Shown piece after piece: positions 50,590 through 59,096 of a DNA stretch of 64,000 bases (positions within the stretch are counted from its first letter, which is position 1; every line of letters begins with the position of its first letter). A program made the translations under genes and the position numbers. Under the pieces are notes generated by a model that saw nothing but the letters and a program-made list of their open reading frames with translations, was not told where the DNA came from and did no database searches. Source of the stretch: Flavobacteriales bacterium (GTDB taxonomy: Bacteria; Bacteroidota; Bacteroidia; Flavobacteriales_F; PHOS-HE28); assembly GCA_016703005.1 (NCBI GenBank), contig JADJCX010000033.1, forward strand, positions 372,001 through 436,000. Direction: 5' to 3'.

Positions 50590-50880
50590 ATGAAGCCCGG
50601 TATCCACCCTGAGAATTTCCGCCTTGTAGTGTTCAAGGACATGAGCAACGACACCATGTTCTTGGCCAAAAGCTGCACCGCTACCAAGGACACCATCAAA
50701 TTCACCGATGGCAACGAGTACCCGCTCGTGAAGATCGATATCAGTCACACCAGCCACCCGTTCTACACCGGCAAAATGATGTTGGTGGACACGGCAGGCC
50801 GTGTGGACAAGTTCAAGAAGCGTTTTGCCAAGCACATCGCTACGAAGGACGAAGCCCCCAAAGAGGCTGCTGCTGAGTAA
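50590..50880 (+). CDS. rpmE2: 50S ribosomal protein L31, type B
   Basis: This 96-residue protein starts MKPGIHPENFRLVVFKDMSN at 50590; in-frame ATGs upstream extend it only with Thr/Lys-rich sequence. DGNEYPLVKIDISHTSHPFY and TGRVDKFKKRFAKH-like sequence (AGRVDKFKKRFAK) are L31 hallmarks. The zinc-binding CxxC of type A is absent, so this is the zinc-independent form usual in Bacteroidota. The C-terminal Ala/Glu tail is a lineage extension. A GC-rich hairpin terminator follows 17 bases after the stop. Confidence 0.95.
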   Translation: MKPGIHPENFRLVVFKDMSNDTMFLAKSCTATKDTIKFTDGNEYPLVKIDISHTSHPFYTGKMMLVDTAGRVDKFKKRFAKHIATKDEAPKEAAAE

Positions 50881-50897
50881 GACATTCCCAAGGATAG

Positions 50898-50928
50898 AAG
50901 CCCCGTTCACCAGTGGTGGACGGGGCTT
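50898..50928. terminator. Rho-independent terminator after L31
   Basis: AAGCCCCGTTCACC (50898-50911) pairs with GGTGGACGGGGCTT (50915-50928) with one G-T pair, followed by a T-containing stretch. Confidence 0.82.
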
Positions 50929-51002
50929 GTTTGTAGTGGACCGTGGAACGGGAGGTGTCGGTGGTGTGATCACCGCCCAACGTTGGCGCCTACCGGGTAC
51001 TG

Positions 51003-51607
51003 CTACTTCTTGTACTTGTCTTCCTTGCCTTGGCCCTCGCGGATCATTTCCAAGGCTTGCGCAATGCGGCGCTTTTTGGTTTCATCCTGCTTGGCATCCG
51101 TTACCCACTCGGCGTATTCTTTTTTGTGGGTGTAGGAGAATTTCTCCCAATGTTGCCATGCCTGCTCATCGCGCTGGAGGACATCCAACAGTTCTTCCGG
51201 CACTTCCAGCGCTTTACGCGATGGTTTGGCATCCGCGAGTTTGGTGCCCTTTGCGTTCAGCGCAACAGCCTGCTTTACCAAGTCGATAAAAGCCGGTTCG
51301 CTCACGGCATCGCCTTCGAACAGTTTGTACGCGCGCATTCCCTTGTCCTCGCCCTTGTCCAAGGCTTCAAATAGCTTCTTGGGATCCTTGATGAGCGCAC
51401 CCTTATGGAACCAAATGGATACATGCTCCTGGAAGGCGCACATGCCGATCATCAATCCGGCATGGTCGAAATGGGGGTTTGTCCCATTTCCAGCTCTCTC
51501 TCCATCTGTCATCGGTAGAGGATCAACTGCCGTAGGCGCACCAACAGGCGTCGTTTCCACTCGTCCTGTTCCGCGATGTACTGATTGATCTGCTCGGTTA
51601 CGACCAT
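51003..51607 (-). CDS. DUF1801/YdeI family protein with two frameshifts
   Basis: About 200 residues starting MVVTEQINQYIAEQDEWKRR at 51607. The DUF1801 core appears in pieces: LLVRLRQLIL in one frame, then SWKWDKP in a second, then HFDHAGLMIGMCAFQEHVSI and WFHKGALIKDPKKLFEALDK in a third. A five-G run on the plus strand at 51473-51477 should be four: this restores KPHFDHAG. Another indel lies near 51510-51530. The C-terminus has the helical OmdA/YdeI tail (YTHKKEYAEWVTDAKQDETK, then KRRIAQALEMI). Function is unknown; relatives are linked to bacteriocin or peptide resistance. Confidence 0.82.
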
Positions 51608-51708
51608 GGGGTAGTGGGATAGTGAGAGGGCGAAACTATGCACCACTACAAGCGGATCACGGCCCAATTCAACCCGATATCAACCGGTTGGGCAGGGCTC
51701 ACCGACGG

Positions 51709-52914
51709 TCAAGCCCGTTCCAGGATGGTCGCATAGCCCTGGCCCACACCAATACACATCGCGCAAAGGGCGTAACGCTTGCCCGTGGCGTTCAATTCCA
51801 ACTCTGCAGTTTGAAGAAGGCGGGCCCCGCTCATTCCCAAGGGGTGGCCCAGTGCGATGGCTCCACCGTTCGGGTTCAAGCGTGGGTCGTTGTCGGCAAT
51901 GCCCAAGCTTCGCGTACAACTGAGCGCTTGGGCAGCAAAGGCCTCGTTGATCTCGATGATGTCCATATCGCCTAAGCCTAGGCCAGCACGCTTCAGCGCC
52001 AGCTTAACCGCATTAACAGGACCGATGCCCATGATGCGGGGCTCAACTCCGACTACCGCACTGTTGACTATCCGGGCCAAGGGCTTCAGACCGTGCTGCT
52101 TCATTCCGGCTTCGCTGGCTACCAGCACGGCGGCAGCGCCGTCGTTAAGGCCGCTACTGTTGCCTGCTGTTACAGTACCGTTCTTCCGAAAGGCCGGTTT
52201 CAATCCAGCAAGTCCTTCCAGCGTGGTTTTGGCCTTTACGAACTCGTCGTTGCCGAAGAGTACCGGGTCGCCCTTGCGCTGGGGAATAGGAACCGCTATG
52301 ATCTCCTGGGCCAACCGGCCATTGGCTTGCGCAGTGGCCGCTTTCTGCTGGCTCCAAAGCGCAAAGCGGTCCTGGTCTTCACGGCTGATAGCATTGGCCT
52401 CCATCAGGTTCTCGGCCGTTTCGCCCATGGCATCCACGCCATACTTCTCTTTCATTGCCGGGTTGATGAAACGCCAGCCGAAGCTGCTGTCAAACAACTG
52501 GGCATCACGACCATAAGGCGTGCTGGTTTTGCTCATCACCCAAGGTCCACGGGTCATATTCTCGACCCCGCCCGCAATCAGGACGTCGCCATGCCCGGCA
52601 GTAATTGCTCTACCGGCGCTTACCGCGGCTCCCATTCCACTTGCACACAGCCGGTTAACGGTTTCGGCGGGGACAGTGACGGGGAGTCCGGCCAAAAGGA
52701 GTGACATGCGCGCCACGTTGCGATTGTCCTCACCCGCTTGGTTGGCGCACCCAAGTATCACATCGTCGATCGCCGTGGGGTCCAGAGTCGGGCTGCGCGA
52801 CATCAACTCCCTCAGGACGTGAGCAGCCAGGTCATCTGCACGAACGGCGGACAGGGTGCCCGCAAAACTGCCGATCGGGGTACGGATAGCGTCTACGATG
52901 TATGCTGCGATCAT
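51709..52914 (-). CDS. Acetyl-CoA acyltransferase, probable 3-oxoadipyl-CoA thiolase
   Basis: This 401-residue thiolase starts MIAAYIVDAIRTPIGSFAGT. Catalytic residues are present: Cys in VNRLCASGMGAAVSAGRAIT, His in NPNGGAIALGHPLGMSGARL, and Cys in AMCIGVGQGYATILE; also IIEINEAFAAQALSC. The length and RTPIG-type start fit PaaJ/PcaF, which splits 3-oxoadipyl-CoA to succinyl-CoA and acetyl-CoA at the end of phenylacetate or beta-ketoadipate catabolism. PaaI overlaps directly upstream (ATGA), which supports the PaaJ role. The symbol is left open because PcaF and other thiolases are close. Confidence 0.9.
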   Translation of the reverse strand: MIAAYIVDAIRTPIGSFAGTLSAVRADDLAAHVLRELMSRSPTLDPTAIDDVILGCANQAGEDNRNVARMSLLLAGLPVTVPAETVNRLCASGMGAAVSAGRAITAGHGDVLIAGGVENMTRGPWVMSKTSTPYGRDAQLFDSSFGWRFINPAMKEKYGVDAMGETAENLMEANAISREDQDRFALWSQQKAATAQANGRLAQEIIAVPIPQRKGDPVLFGNDEFVKAKTTLEGLAGLKPAFRKNGTVTAGNSSGLNDGAAAVLVASEAGMKQHGLKPLARIVNSAVVGVEPRIMGIGPVNAVKLALKRAGLGLGDMDIIEINEAFAAQALSCTRSLGIADNDPRLNPNGGAIALGHPLGMSGARLLQTAELELNATGKRYALCAMCIGVGQGYATILERA

Positions 52915-53354
52915 TCTTCGGATGGGGTCAATTCGGGGAACCACGGTTTCCCCGTGCGGAATACGGTGCCACGGAATAAGGCAACGGTCTTGTTGTCTTG
53001 GTCTGCCACGCGCACGTCGTACCGACCAAAGCGCTTGCTCCGCTCCAACTCAGTGGCGGTGGCGGTCAGGTGGTCTCCTTCTTTCACCGGACGCGTATGT
53101 GAAATGGAGGTTTCAACGCTGACAGCTTGGATACCGTGACTGTTGGAGGCGAACGCAAGGCAGCTATCGGCCAATGAGTAGGTGATACCGCCATGGGCGA
53201 TGGCGAATCCGTTCAGCATGTCCTTGGTAACCTGCATTCGGAGAACACATCGGCCGATGCCCACTTCAACGCGGTCGATCCCAAGCCAAATGCTGAAAGG
53301 ATCGTTGTCGTACATGCGCGCGACAACACGTTGGGCAAGGGTTCGGTCTTCCAT
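52911..53354 (-). CDS. paaI: Hydroxyphenylacetyl-CoA thioesterase PaaI
   Basis: This 147-residue hotdog thioesterase has IWLGIDRVEVGIGRCVLRMQ and NGFAIAHGGITYSLADSCLA, the PaaI active-site helix. It releases CoA from hydroxylated or dead-end aryl-CoA thioesters of the phenylacetate pathway. The stop overlaps the thiolase start in an ATGA at 52914-52911. It follows the ogt-like gene by only 5 bp, so the three may be co-transcribed. The ring-epoxidase genes lie 4-7 kb away on the same strand. Confidence 0.88.
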   Translation of the reverse strand: MEDRTLAQRVVARMYDNDPFSIWLGIDRVEVGIGRCVLRMQVTKDMLNGFAIAHGGITYSLADSCLAFASNSHGIQAVSVETSISHTRPVKEGDHLTATATELERSKRFGRYDVRVADQDNKTVALFRGTVFRTGKPWFPELTPSEE

Positions 53355-53359
53355 CTGCT

Positions 53360-53878
53360 TCAGGCTTCATCAAAGAGATCCTTCTCGATGACGCCTTCGT
53401 GCTGCAACAGCCACTTCTTGCGCCACAATTCACCGGCGTAGCCGGTCAGCAATCCGCTCTTGCCCAACACACGATGGCATGGTACCAGGATCAATAGCGG
53501 GTTATCCCCGCAAGCTGTCCCAGCCGAGCGGGCATTGCCGCCGACGTTCTCAGACAACTGCTCATAGGTGAGTGCTTTGCCATAGGCGATGCTCGAAAGC
53601 CGATGCCACACCTTCTTCCTGTATTCGCTTCCAACCTGATAGAGCGGTAAGTCGAACTTTTTACGACGGCCCTTGAAGTAGCCATCCAGTTGCAGCATCG
53701 CTTCCTTCAGGACTTTGGGTTGCTTTCCCCGTTTGCCTTGCCCCAAATGTGTGAAGGAAACGCGTACGACCCTCTCACCATCGCTCTCGACGTACACCTT
53801 GCCAATGGGACTCTTCAGCACCCCCACATGCATAGGGCCGAAAAGTTCGAGCGGTTTTCCGGGGGAAGCCTTTTTCAT
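53360..53878 (-). CDS. ogt: Methylated-DNA-protein cysteine methyltransferase
   Basis: This 172-residue protein starts MKKASPGKPLELFGPMHVGV. The C-terminal DNA-binding domain has VWHRLSSIAYGKALTYEQLS, SAGTACGDNPLLILVPCHRV (the PCHRV acceptor Cys) and GYAGELWRKKWLLQHEGV. The N-domain is short, as in Ogt. It repairs O6-alkylguanine by irreversible transfer to its own Cys. Its start lies 33 bp from the divergent DUF2461 gene. The frame is open upstream to 54202 but that is the complement of the DUF2461 gene, so the start at 53878 is preferred. Confidence 0.92.
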   Translation of the reverse strand: MKKASPGKPLELFGPMHVGVLKSPIGKVYVESDGERVVRVSFTHLGQGKRGKQPKVLKEAMLQLDGYFKGRRKKFDLPLYQVGSEYRKKVWHRLSSIAYGKALTYEQLSENVGGNARSAGTACGDNPLLILVPCHRVLGKSGLLTGYAGELWRKKWLLQHEGVIEKDLFDEA

Positions 53879-53911
53879 GGCACCTTTCGACAAGCATCCA
53901 AAGAAAACAAC

Positions 53912-54580
53912 ATGGCGTGGTTCAGCGACGATTTCAACCGGTTCTTCAAGGACTTGGCGAAGAACAACAACAAAGAGTGGTTCGATGCGAACCGCAAACG
54001 CTACGAGACGGTAGTGAAGAAGCCGTTCGAGGACTTCACCGCCGAGGCGATCAAGCGCATAGCCAAGCACGACAAGACCATCAAGATCGAGCCGAAGGAG
54101 GCCATCTTCCGCATCAACAAGGACATCCGCTTCAGCAAGGACAAGACGCCTTACAAGCTGGAGACCTCGGCCATCATATCCCCTGCGGGTCGAAAGGACC
54201 ACGCAACACCGGGCATCTACTTCGCGCTAGGGCCCGAGGCGGTGAAATTCTACGGCGGCGCCTACCAGCCGGAAAAGGACCAGTTGGAAAAGATCCGCAC
54301 GGCTATCATGCGGGATGGCAAGGGCTTCCGCAAGACCATTGAGAACAAGGCGTTCACGGCGCTCTTCGACGGCGTGAAGGGCGACGCCAACAAAGTGCTG
54401 CCACCAGACTTCAAGGCTGCTGCGGCCAAGGAGCCGTTGATCGCGAATAAACAGTTCTACGTGGGTGCCGAACTGCCTTCGAAATTGGTCAGCGACGCGA
54501 AGCTGATGGATGTGCTCATGGACCATTACCTGGCCATGTGCCCCTTCAATGCTTGGCTTGCCAGTGCCATGCGCAAGTAG
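53912..54580 (+). CDS. DUF2461 family protein
   Basis: This 222-residue protein matches DUF2461 (TIGR02453): FSDDFNRFFKDLAKNNNKEW, FDANRKRYETVVKKPFEDFT, EAIFRINKDIRFSKDKTPYK and GIYFALGPEAVKFYGGAYQP. Function is unknown. The start MAWFSDDF at 53912 follows an A-rich stretch (AAAGAAAACAAC), common before Bacteroidota starts. It is divergent from ogt with 33 bp between, and ends at a symmetrical terminator shared with the convergent YceI gene. Confidence 0.9.
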   Translation: MAWFSDDFNRFFKDLAKNNNKEWFDANRKRYETVVKKPFEDFTAEAIKRIAKHDKTIKIEPKEAIFRINKDIRFSKDKTPYKLETSAIISPAGRKDHATPGIYFALGPEAVKFYGGAYQPEKDQLEKIRTAIMRDGKGFRKTIENKAFTALFDGVKGDANKVLPPDFKAAAAKEPLIANKQFYVGAELPSKLVSDAKLMDVLMDHYLAMCPFNAWLASAMRK

Positions 54581-54603
54581 ACCACTGATAGTCTGAAAGC
54601 AAA

Positions 54604-54626
54604 AAAGCCCCGACTTTCGGGGCTTT
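54604..54626. terminator. Bidirectional terminator between DUF2461 and yceI-like genes
   Basis: AAAGCCCCGA and TCGGGGCTTT form a perfect 10-bp stem with a 3-base loop, with A and T runs on either side. Confidence 0.85.
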
Positions 54627-54646
54627 CTTGCTTTCACCAAAGCGTG

Positions 54647-55305
54647 TTACTGAGCGGCTTTGCCAACCAGTTGCACGTTCAGTTCGATGTTGTTGTTCAG
54701 CACGGCATCCTTGCTGCCACTGTCCCACGACACGCCGTACTTCTGGCGATCGAAGGCGAGCTTGCCGCTCGCGCTTACGGTGCCATCAGCATTCGGGGTT
54801 ACCACGATATCGGTGATCGTTTCGCTATTCGTCTTACCGCGAACGGTAAGGTCAGCAGTTGCTGTGTTGCCGGTAACTGCGGTGATCTTCAGCGTTGAGG
54901 TGGGGGAGCTGTCAACTGCAAAGAAGTCAGGGCTCATCAGGTGGCCCATGAGGTTGGCACGGGTTCCTTGCGCTGCACCATCGGGAGCGTAGTTGGTATC
55001 CGTCATCACGTAGCTCTTCATATCGACGTGAAGCTGCCGCCGGTAAGCGTTGGTCCTTTCGTCATAATGGTGCCTTCGGTGAACTTCAGGTCGCCCGTGT
55101 GGCTCTTGATGCCGGCCATGGTACCGGTCCAGTTCAACTTGCTGGCGGCACCGTCCAAGGTGTAGGTCATTTCCTTGCTGGCGGCAGCTTCGAGGCTGTC
55201 AGCCACGGCTTTCTCGCGGGCGGCAGCTTGTTCTTCCGGGGTAGGGCCACAGGCGGCCATGAAAAGGGCGGCCATGCTGGCGGCCATTGCAACTTGAAGT
55301 TTCAT
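54647..55305 (-). CDS. YceI-like domain lipoprotein, one frameshift
   Basis: About 219 residues. MKLQVAMAASMAALFMAACG carries a lipobox (FMAAC). After a Glu/Ala-rich linker the YceI lipocalin-like barrel begins (YTLDGAASKLNWTGTMAGIK, SHTGDLKFTEGTI) and ends with SASGKLAFDRQKYGVSWDSG. The frame slips near 55027: one missing base in the codons for FTVDMKSYVM gives FTSI and a stop. A paired G in the repaired sequence points to a homopolymer error. YceI proteins bind polyisoprenoids, so a lipid-binding role is inferred. Confidence 0.86.
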
Positions 55306-55405
55306 GATGATTTTGGTCGTTCGGTTTCGGGGCGCAAAGAAAGCCAAGGAAAACTTCCATGGAAAATATTTCTTGGCAGCCGCTGGACTTTACGTCGCAT
55401 CGCGC

Positions 55406-56411
55406 TCAGTAGAACGTCTTGCCCTCACGCACCATTCGCCGCAATAACGGGCTGGGGCGGTAGCGGTCATCGCCGTATTCGGCCTGAAGTCGCTCCAGCG
55501 TGGAAAGGCAATTGGCCAAACCCTTTTCATCGGCCCATTTCAGTAAGCCTTTTGGGTAGTTGACGCCTTTTGTCATGGCCAGGTCGATGTCCTCCCGTGA
55601 GGCAATGCCCATATGCAGGGCTTCAGCGGCTTCATTGATGAGCATCACGAGCACCCGCCAGCAGATGTCCGCGTGCAGCAGTGCGTTGCCCGATGGTGTG
55701 GGTTGTGTGGCGCCATCCGTATAGGCGTAGTAGCCGCGACCGGTCTTTCGCCCGAGCCAACCTGGCTTCCACTTGCCGTTGCTGCGTGAAGCTCGGTTTG
55801 TAGCGCGGGTCATAGAAGAAGGCCTCCCAAACGGTCTTCGTCACGGTGAAGTTGATGTCGTTGCCGATGAGGTCCATTAATTCGAACGGACCCATCTTGA
55901 AACCACCAACGGTTTTCATGGCGTGATCGATCGTTGGCATATCGGCGATGCCCTCTTCGAAGATGCGGATGGATTCGCCGTAGAACGGCCGTGCAACGCG
56001 GTTCACGATGAAGCCGGGAGTGTCTTTGCAGATCACCGGGGTTTTGTTCCACAGAGCCATGAGCTGCGAGCTGCGAGCTGCGAGCTCTACATCGCTCGCT
56101 AGGCCCGGCACCACCTCGACCAACGGCATGCAAGCACAGCATCAGCACTGACCAATGCTTCCAGATCCGCGAAGAGCTTCTTCTTGATGCCGAGGTCTTC
56201 GATGATCGCTTCGATCACCAGACCGCAACCGGCCAATTGCTTCAAGTCGTGGGCTGGTGCGATGCGGCCCAACAGTGCCTTGGCTGCATCAGCCGTCAGC
56301 TTGCCCTTCTCCACCAGCTTGTCCATGGTCTTAACAAGGCCGATCATGGCCTTGTCCACCGCTTCTTTGCGCGTATCCAAGAGCACAACGGAATGTCCGG
56401 CGTCGCGGGGC
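55406..56411 (-). pseudogene. paaH: 3-hydroxyacyl-CoA dehydrogenase (paaH-like), broken and N-terminally truncated
   Basis: Three pieces are readable: GHSVVLLDTRKEAVDKAMIG ... ALVSADAVLA (56411-56130), MPLVEVVPGLASDVEL ... YDPRYKPSFTQQRQ (56129 to about 55790), and GWLGRKTGRGYYAYTDGATQ ... MVREGKTFY (about 55790-55406). The nucleotide-binding GxGxxG segment is missing, replaced by a GC-rich stretch at 56400-56631. About 35 residues (normally TNTSS ... HFFNPAP) are lost at 56129/56130. One frameshift lies near 55795. Assembly error or real decay could explain this. The intact enzyme would oxidise 3-hydroxyadipyl-CoA with NAD. Its position after paaG fits a paaH role. Confidence 0.8.
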
Positions 56412-56631
56412 CGGGGCGGGGGCGGAAACGCGAGCGACGAGCCCCGGGGCGGCGCCGCCTTCGTAGAAGGCCCGAAACGACGCGTGGTCCACTGTGTCTG
56501 GCAATGCCGCGAAGGTCGGCAGGTTCACGAAAATGCGGGCGCGGCAGTCGACTCGACAACCCGCCGACCCAGTCCATTGACTCTCGTCCCCCGGATTGCA
56601 GCACGCGGCAGCACGGTGGCGAAGATGAGCG
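56400..56631. other. GC-rich foreign-looking segment replacing the paaG-paaH junction
   Basis: Between the end of paaG and the visible part of paaH about 230 bases are GC-rich, with runs such as GGGGCCGGGGCGGGGGCGG on the plus strand, and match neither gene. They occupy the place where the paaH start and its Rossmann loop should be. No ORF here looks real. It resembles a mis-assembled or inserted segment. Confidence 0.6.
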
Positions 56632-57417
56632 GGCGCCGATCACGCCTTTGTACTCCGGCTTCCTCTTCTCCAAGAACGCTTTCACGCCTTCGGTGTAGTC
56701 GTAGCTGGCACCGGCAATGGTCTGTAGTTCGTTCTCCACATCCAACTGCGCGTCGATGGCGTTCGTGGTGCTTCGGTTCAGCGCCTGCTTGGTAAGGGCG
56801 ATCGCCTTGGTGGGCATGGTGGCCAGCTTCTTGGCAAGGGCCATGGCCTCGTTCATCAGGTCGGCATCGGGCACGGCTTTCCAGATCATGCCCATGGCTT
56901 CGGCTTCTTTGGCGCTCACCTTCGGTGCGAGGATCATTTGCCCGAATGCCCGCTGCATGCCGACAAGTCGCGGCAAGGTGGAGGTGCCGCCACTGTCCGG
57001 GATCAAACCGATGTTGATGAAGCTCTGGATGAAGTTGGCGCTCTCGGCGGCCAGTGTCAGGTCGCAGGCGTAGGCGATGTTCGCCCCGGCACCGGCGGCC
57101 ACGCCGTTCACCGCAGCGATCACCGGCTTGGGCAGGTTGCGGATGCGCCGCACGATGGGGTTGTACTGCGTGGTAAGGATGTCCTCGATCTTGGTTCCGG
57201 GCGCTATGGCTTCTGCAAGGTCCTGGCCTGCAGAGAATGCCCGGCCTTCGCCGGTCAGAAGCACTGCGCGAACGCTTGCATCATCCTTCGCCTTGTCCAG
57301 CGCATCGATCACTTCCAACGACATCTCCCGGTCGAAGCTGTTGAGCTTGTCGGGCCGGTTTAGCGTGATGGTTGCGACGCCTTCGGCGACGGAAAAGAGA
57401 ATTTTGGAGTAGGACAT
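56632..57417 (-). CDS. paaG: 2-(1,2-epoxy-1,2-dihydrophenyl)acetyl-CoA isomerase PaaG (enoyl-CoA hydratase family)
   Basis: About 262 residues of crotonase fold: MSYSKILFSVAEGVATITLN, GRAFSAGQDLAEAIAPG (oxyanion-hole region), PVIAAVNGVAAGAGANIAYA, FINIGLIPDSGGTSTLPRLV with catalytic Asp, and the C-terminal FLEKRKPEYKG. It isomerises the ring epoxide of phenylacetyl-CoA to the oxepin. The frame stays open to 56344, but the family match ends near 56640 and the rest is the anomalous segment, so I end the gene there; the true stop is lost. It follows the TonB-like gene by ~22 bp. Confidence 0.88.
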
Positions 57418-57439
57418 GGGGCGAAGATCGCACGCGAGC

Positions 57440-57844
57440 TTACTCTTCGAGCTTGAAGTGAACGAGCACCGGATGGGATCCCGTAACGCATTTGAACTTG
57501 TTGCTCTGCATCAACGCCAACTCAAACTTGCCGTCGATGGATTCAAGTGCCGCTTCGCCGCATCCCATGCCGATGTCCTCCACGATCCGCTTGTCTTGGA
57601 TCTGGCAAAGAGTATCCAAAGTGACATTCAGAACCACAGTGCCTTCAAGTCCAGCGCGCTCGGCTTCACTTGGATATTTCGCAGTCCACCAATACGGCCA
57701 TTTCATCCCAGAGAATGCAGTGCTGTCATTGTCCTGCCCTTTTGCGCAAGGTCCAATGGCAAGCAATAGACCCAATCCGATCATTCGTTTGATGTTGACG
57801 AAACGGTGAGCGGCATCTGATCCTTGCCAGCGCAACTTGCCCAT
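57440..57844 (-). CDS. Small secreted TonB C-terminal-like protein in the paa operon
   Basis: This 134-residue protein begins at MGKLRWQGSDAAHRF, whose ATG shares a base with the paaD stop (TGATG at 57846-57842). A start at MIGLGLLLAIGPCAKG (57784) would give a cleaner signal peptide. The mature part has YWWTAKYPSEAERAGLEGTV, VLNVTLDTLCQIQDKRIVED and GMGCGEAALESIDGKFE, the fold of the TonB C-terminal energy-transduction domain, but it lacks the TonB membrane/Pro-rich arm. TonB-like partners of unknown role are frequent in Bacteroidota. Its place between paaD and paaG hints at uptake of aromatic compounds. Confidence 0.7.
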   Translation of the reverse strand: MGKLRWQGSDAAHRFVNIKRMIGLGLLLAIGPCAKGQDNDSTAFSGMKWPYWWTAKYPSEAERAGLEGTVVLNVTLDTLCQIQDKRIVEDIGMGCGEAALESIDGKFELALMQSNKFKCVTGSHPVLVHFKLEE

Positions 57845-58344
57845 CACAAACACTTGAACTGATCGAACGGTTCCAAGCACGCGTTGCACTTCCAAAGCGC
57901 CTTGCAGGCCGTACTACCGAAGAGCGAGATCATTCCGGTGTTCTTGCTGCCACAGTGCGGGCACTCGACAACAGGTAACTCGCCTTTCAATGCGCGGATG
58001 TCGGCGGTGTGCTCCGGTGGAGCAATGCCGTACGCCTTCAGTTTGGCCTTGCCTTCTGTCGTGATCCAATCGGTTGTCCAGGCAGGGGAGAGGACCTGTT
58101 GCACGCGCACATCGGCGATGCCCGCGTCGTGCAGTTCCTTTTCAATGTCCTGCTTCATCACGTCCATGGCCGGGCAGCCGGTGTAGGTGGGTGTGATGGT
58201 CACGAGCACGCTGTCGTTCTTGACTTCCACAGCGCGCACAACACCCAATTCCAACACGCTGATGGCAGGGACCTCGGGGTCCTTCACGTTCTGTAGTAGT
58301 TCCCGAACGCGCGCTTCGGTGATCGCGCTTGTGACCATCACCAT
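57844..58344 (-). CDS. paaD: Phenylacetyl-CoA epoxidase maturation protein PaaD
   Basis: This 166-residue protein has the MIP18/DUF59 domain (LLQNVKDPEVPAISVLELGV, VTITPTYTGCPAMDVMKQDI) and a C-terminal Cys4 zinc ribbon (VECPHCGSKNT ... WKCNACLEPFDQFKCL), the hallmark of PaaD, needed to mature the PaaABCE epoxidase. Two starts are possible: 58344 (MVMVTSAIT) or 58338 (MVTSAITEARVREL), the latter sharing its A with the paaC stop in a TGATG overlap, which is more usual. Downstream it also overlaps the next start by one base. Confidence 0.92.
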   Translation of the reverse strand: MVMVTSAITEARVRELLQNVKDPEVPAISVLELGVVRAVEVKNDSVLVTITPTYTGCPAMDVMKQDIEKELHDAGIADVRVQQVLSPAWTTDWITTEGKAKLKAYGIAPPEHTADIRALKGELPVVECPHCGSKNTGMISLFGSTACKALWKCNACLEPFDQFKCL

Positions 58345-59096
58345 TTTGCGCCCGGGTAGGCGCGCTGCAGGTATTGTATTTCGGCCAAGATGAAGCCCAT
58401 GTTCTCGCCGTGCTTTCCTTGGCGTCCGCCGGAAGCCATAAAGCCATCAACAGGGCGTTTCAACGTGGCTTCGGCCAGCACATTGTCGACGGTTTCATCG
58501 AACGAAGCTTTGATGGCGATCAGGTCAGGAGCAACTCCCGCTTTGACCAAGCCTTGATGCAGGTCGTCTTGCACGAAAAGCTCACCGGTGAAGGTCCACA
58601 ACCCGTCCAGTGCCGCTTGCGCACGGCGATGACTTTCCTCGGTGCCATCTCCAAAGCGTTTCAACCAATCGCTGCTGTGCCGGAGGTGGTACTGCGCTTC
58701 TTTCACCGCTTTGCCAGCGATGGCGGCCAACTGTGCGTCGGAACTCTTGGTCAGCGCTTCGGCCAATGGCAGGTGGTAGGCATCGAAGAGAAAACTGCGC
58801 GCGATGGTGAAGGCATAATCGCCATTGGGCTGCTCCACCAGTTTCGTGTTCACGAACTGGCGCTCGGCGCGCAGGAATGCGAGGTCGTCCTCCGTGCGTC
58901 CTTTGCCCTCGACTTGTCCGGCGTACGTGAGCAGGTTACGGGCCTCGCCAATGTGGTCGAGCGCGCGGTTGGTAAGGGCGATGTCTTCCTCCAATACGGG
59001 TCCATGGCCGCACCATTCGCTGAGGCGATGGCTCAGGATCAGCAGGTCATCCGCCTGCCGCAAGCAGTACGTGAAAAGGGCTTCTTGTTGGCTCAT
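58338..59096 (-). CDS. paaC: Phenylacetyl-CoA epoxidase structural subunit PaaC
   Basis: This 252-residue ferritin-like protein starts MSQQEALFTYCLRQADDLLI at 59096, selected over an earlier ATG because the sequence before it is repeat. HRLSEWCGHGPVLEEDIALT, NRALDHIGEARNLLTYAGQV and DAYHLPLAEALTKSSDAQLA are family features. PaaC is the inactive partner of PaaA in the diiron epoxidase, supporting the PaaAC core. It overlaps paaD at its end. A word-repeat spacer of ~70 bp separates it from paaB. Confidence 0.93.
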   Translation of the reverse strand: MSQQEALFTYCLRQADDLLILSHRLSEWCGHGPVLEEDIALTNRALDHIGEARNLLTYAGQVEGKGRTEDDLAFLRAERQFVNTKLVEQPNGDYAFTIARSFLFDAYHLPLAEALTKSSDAQLAAIAGKAVKEAQYHLRHSSDWLKRFGDGTEESHRRAQAALDGLWTFTGELFVQDDLHQGLVKAGVAPDLIAIKASFDETVDNVLAEATLKRPVDGFMASGGRQGKHGENMGFILAEIQYLQRAYPGAKW

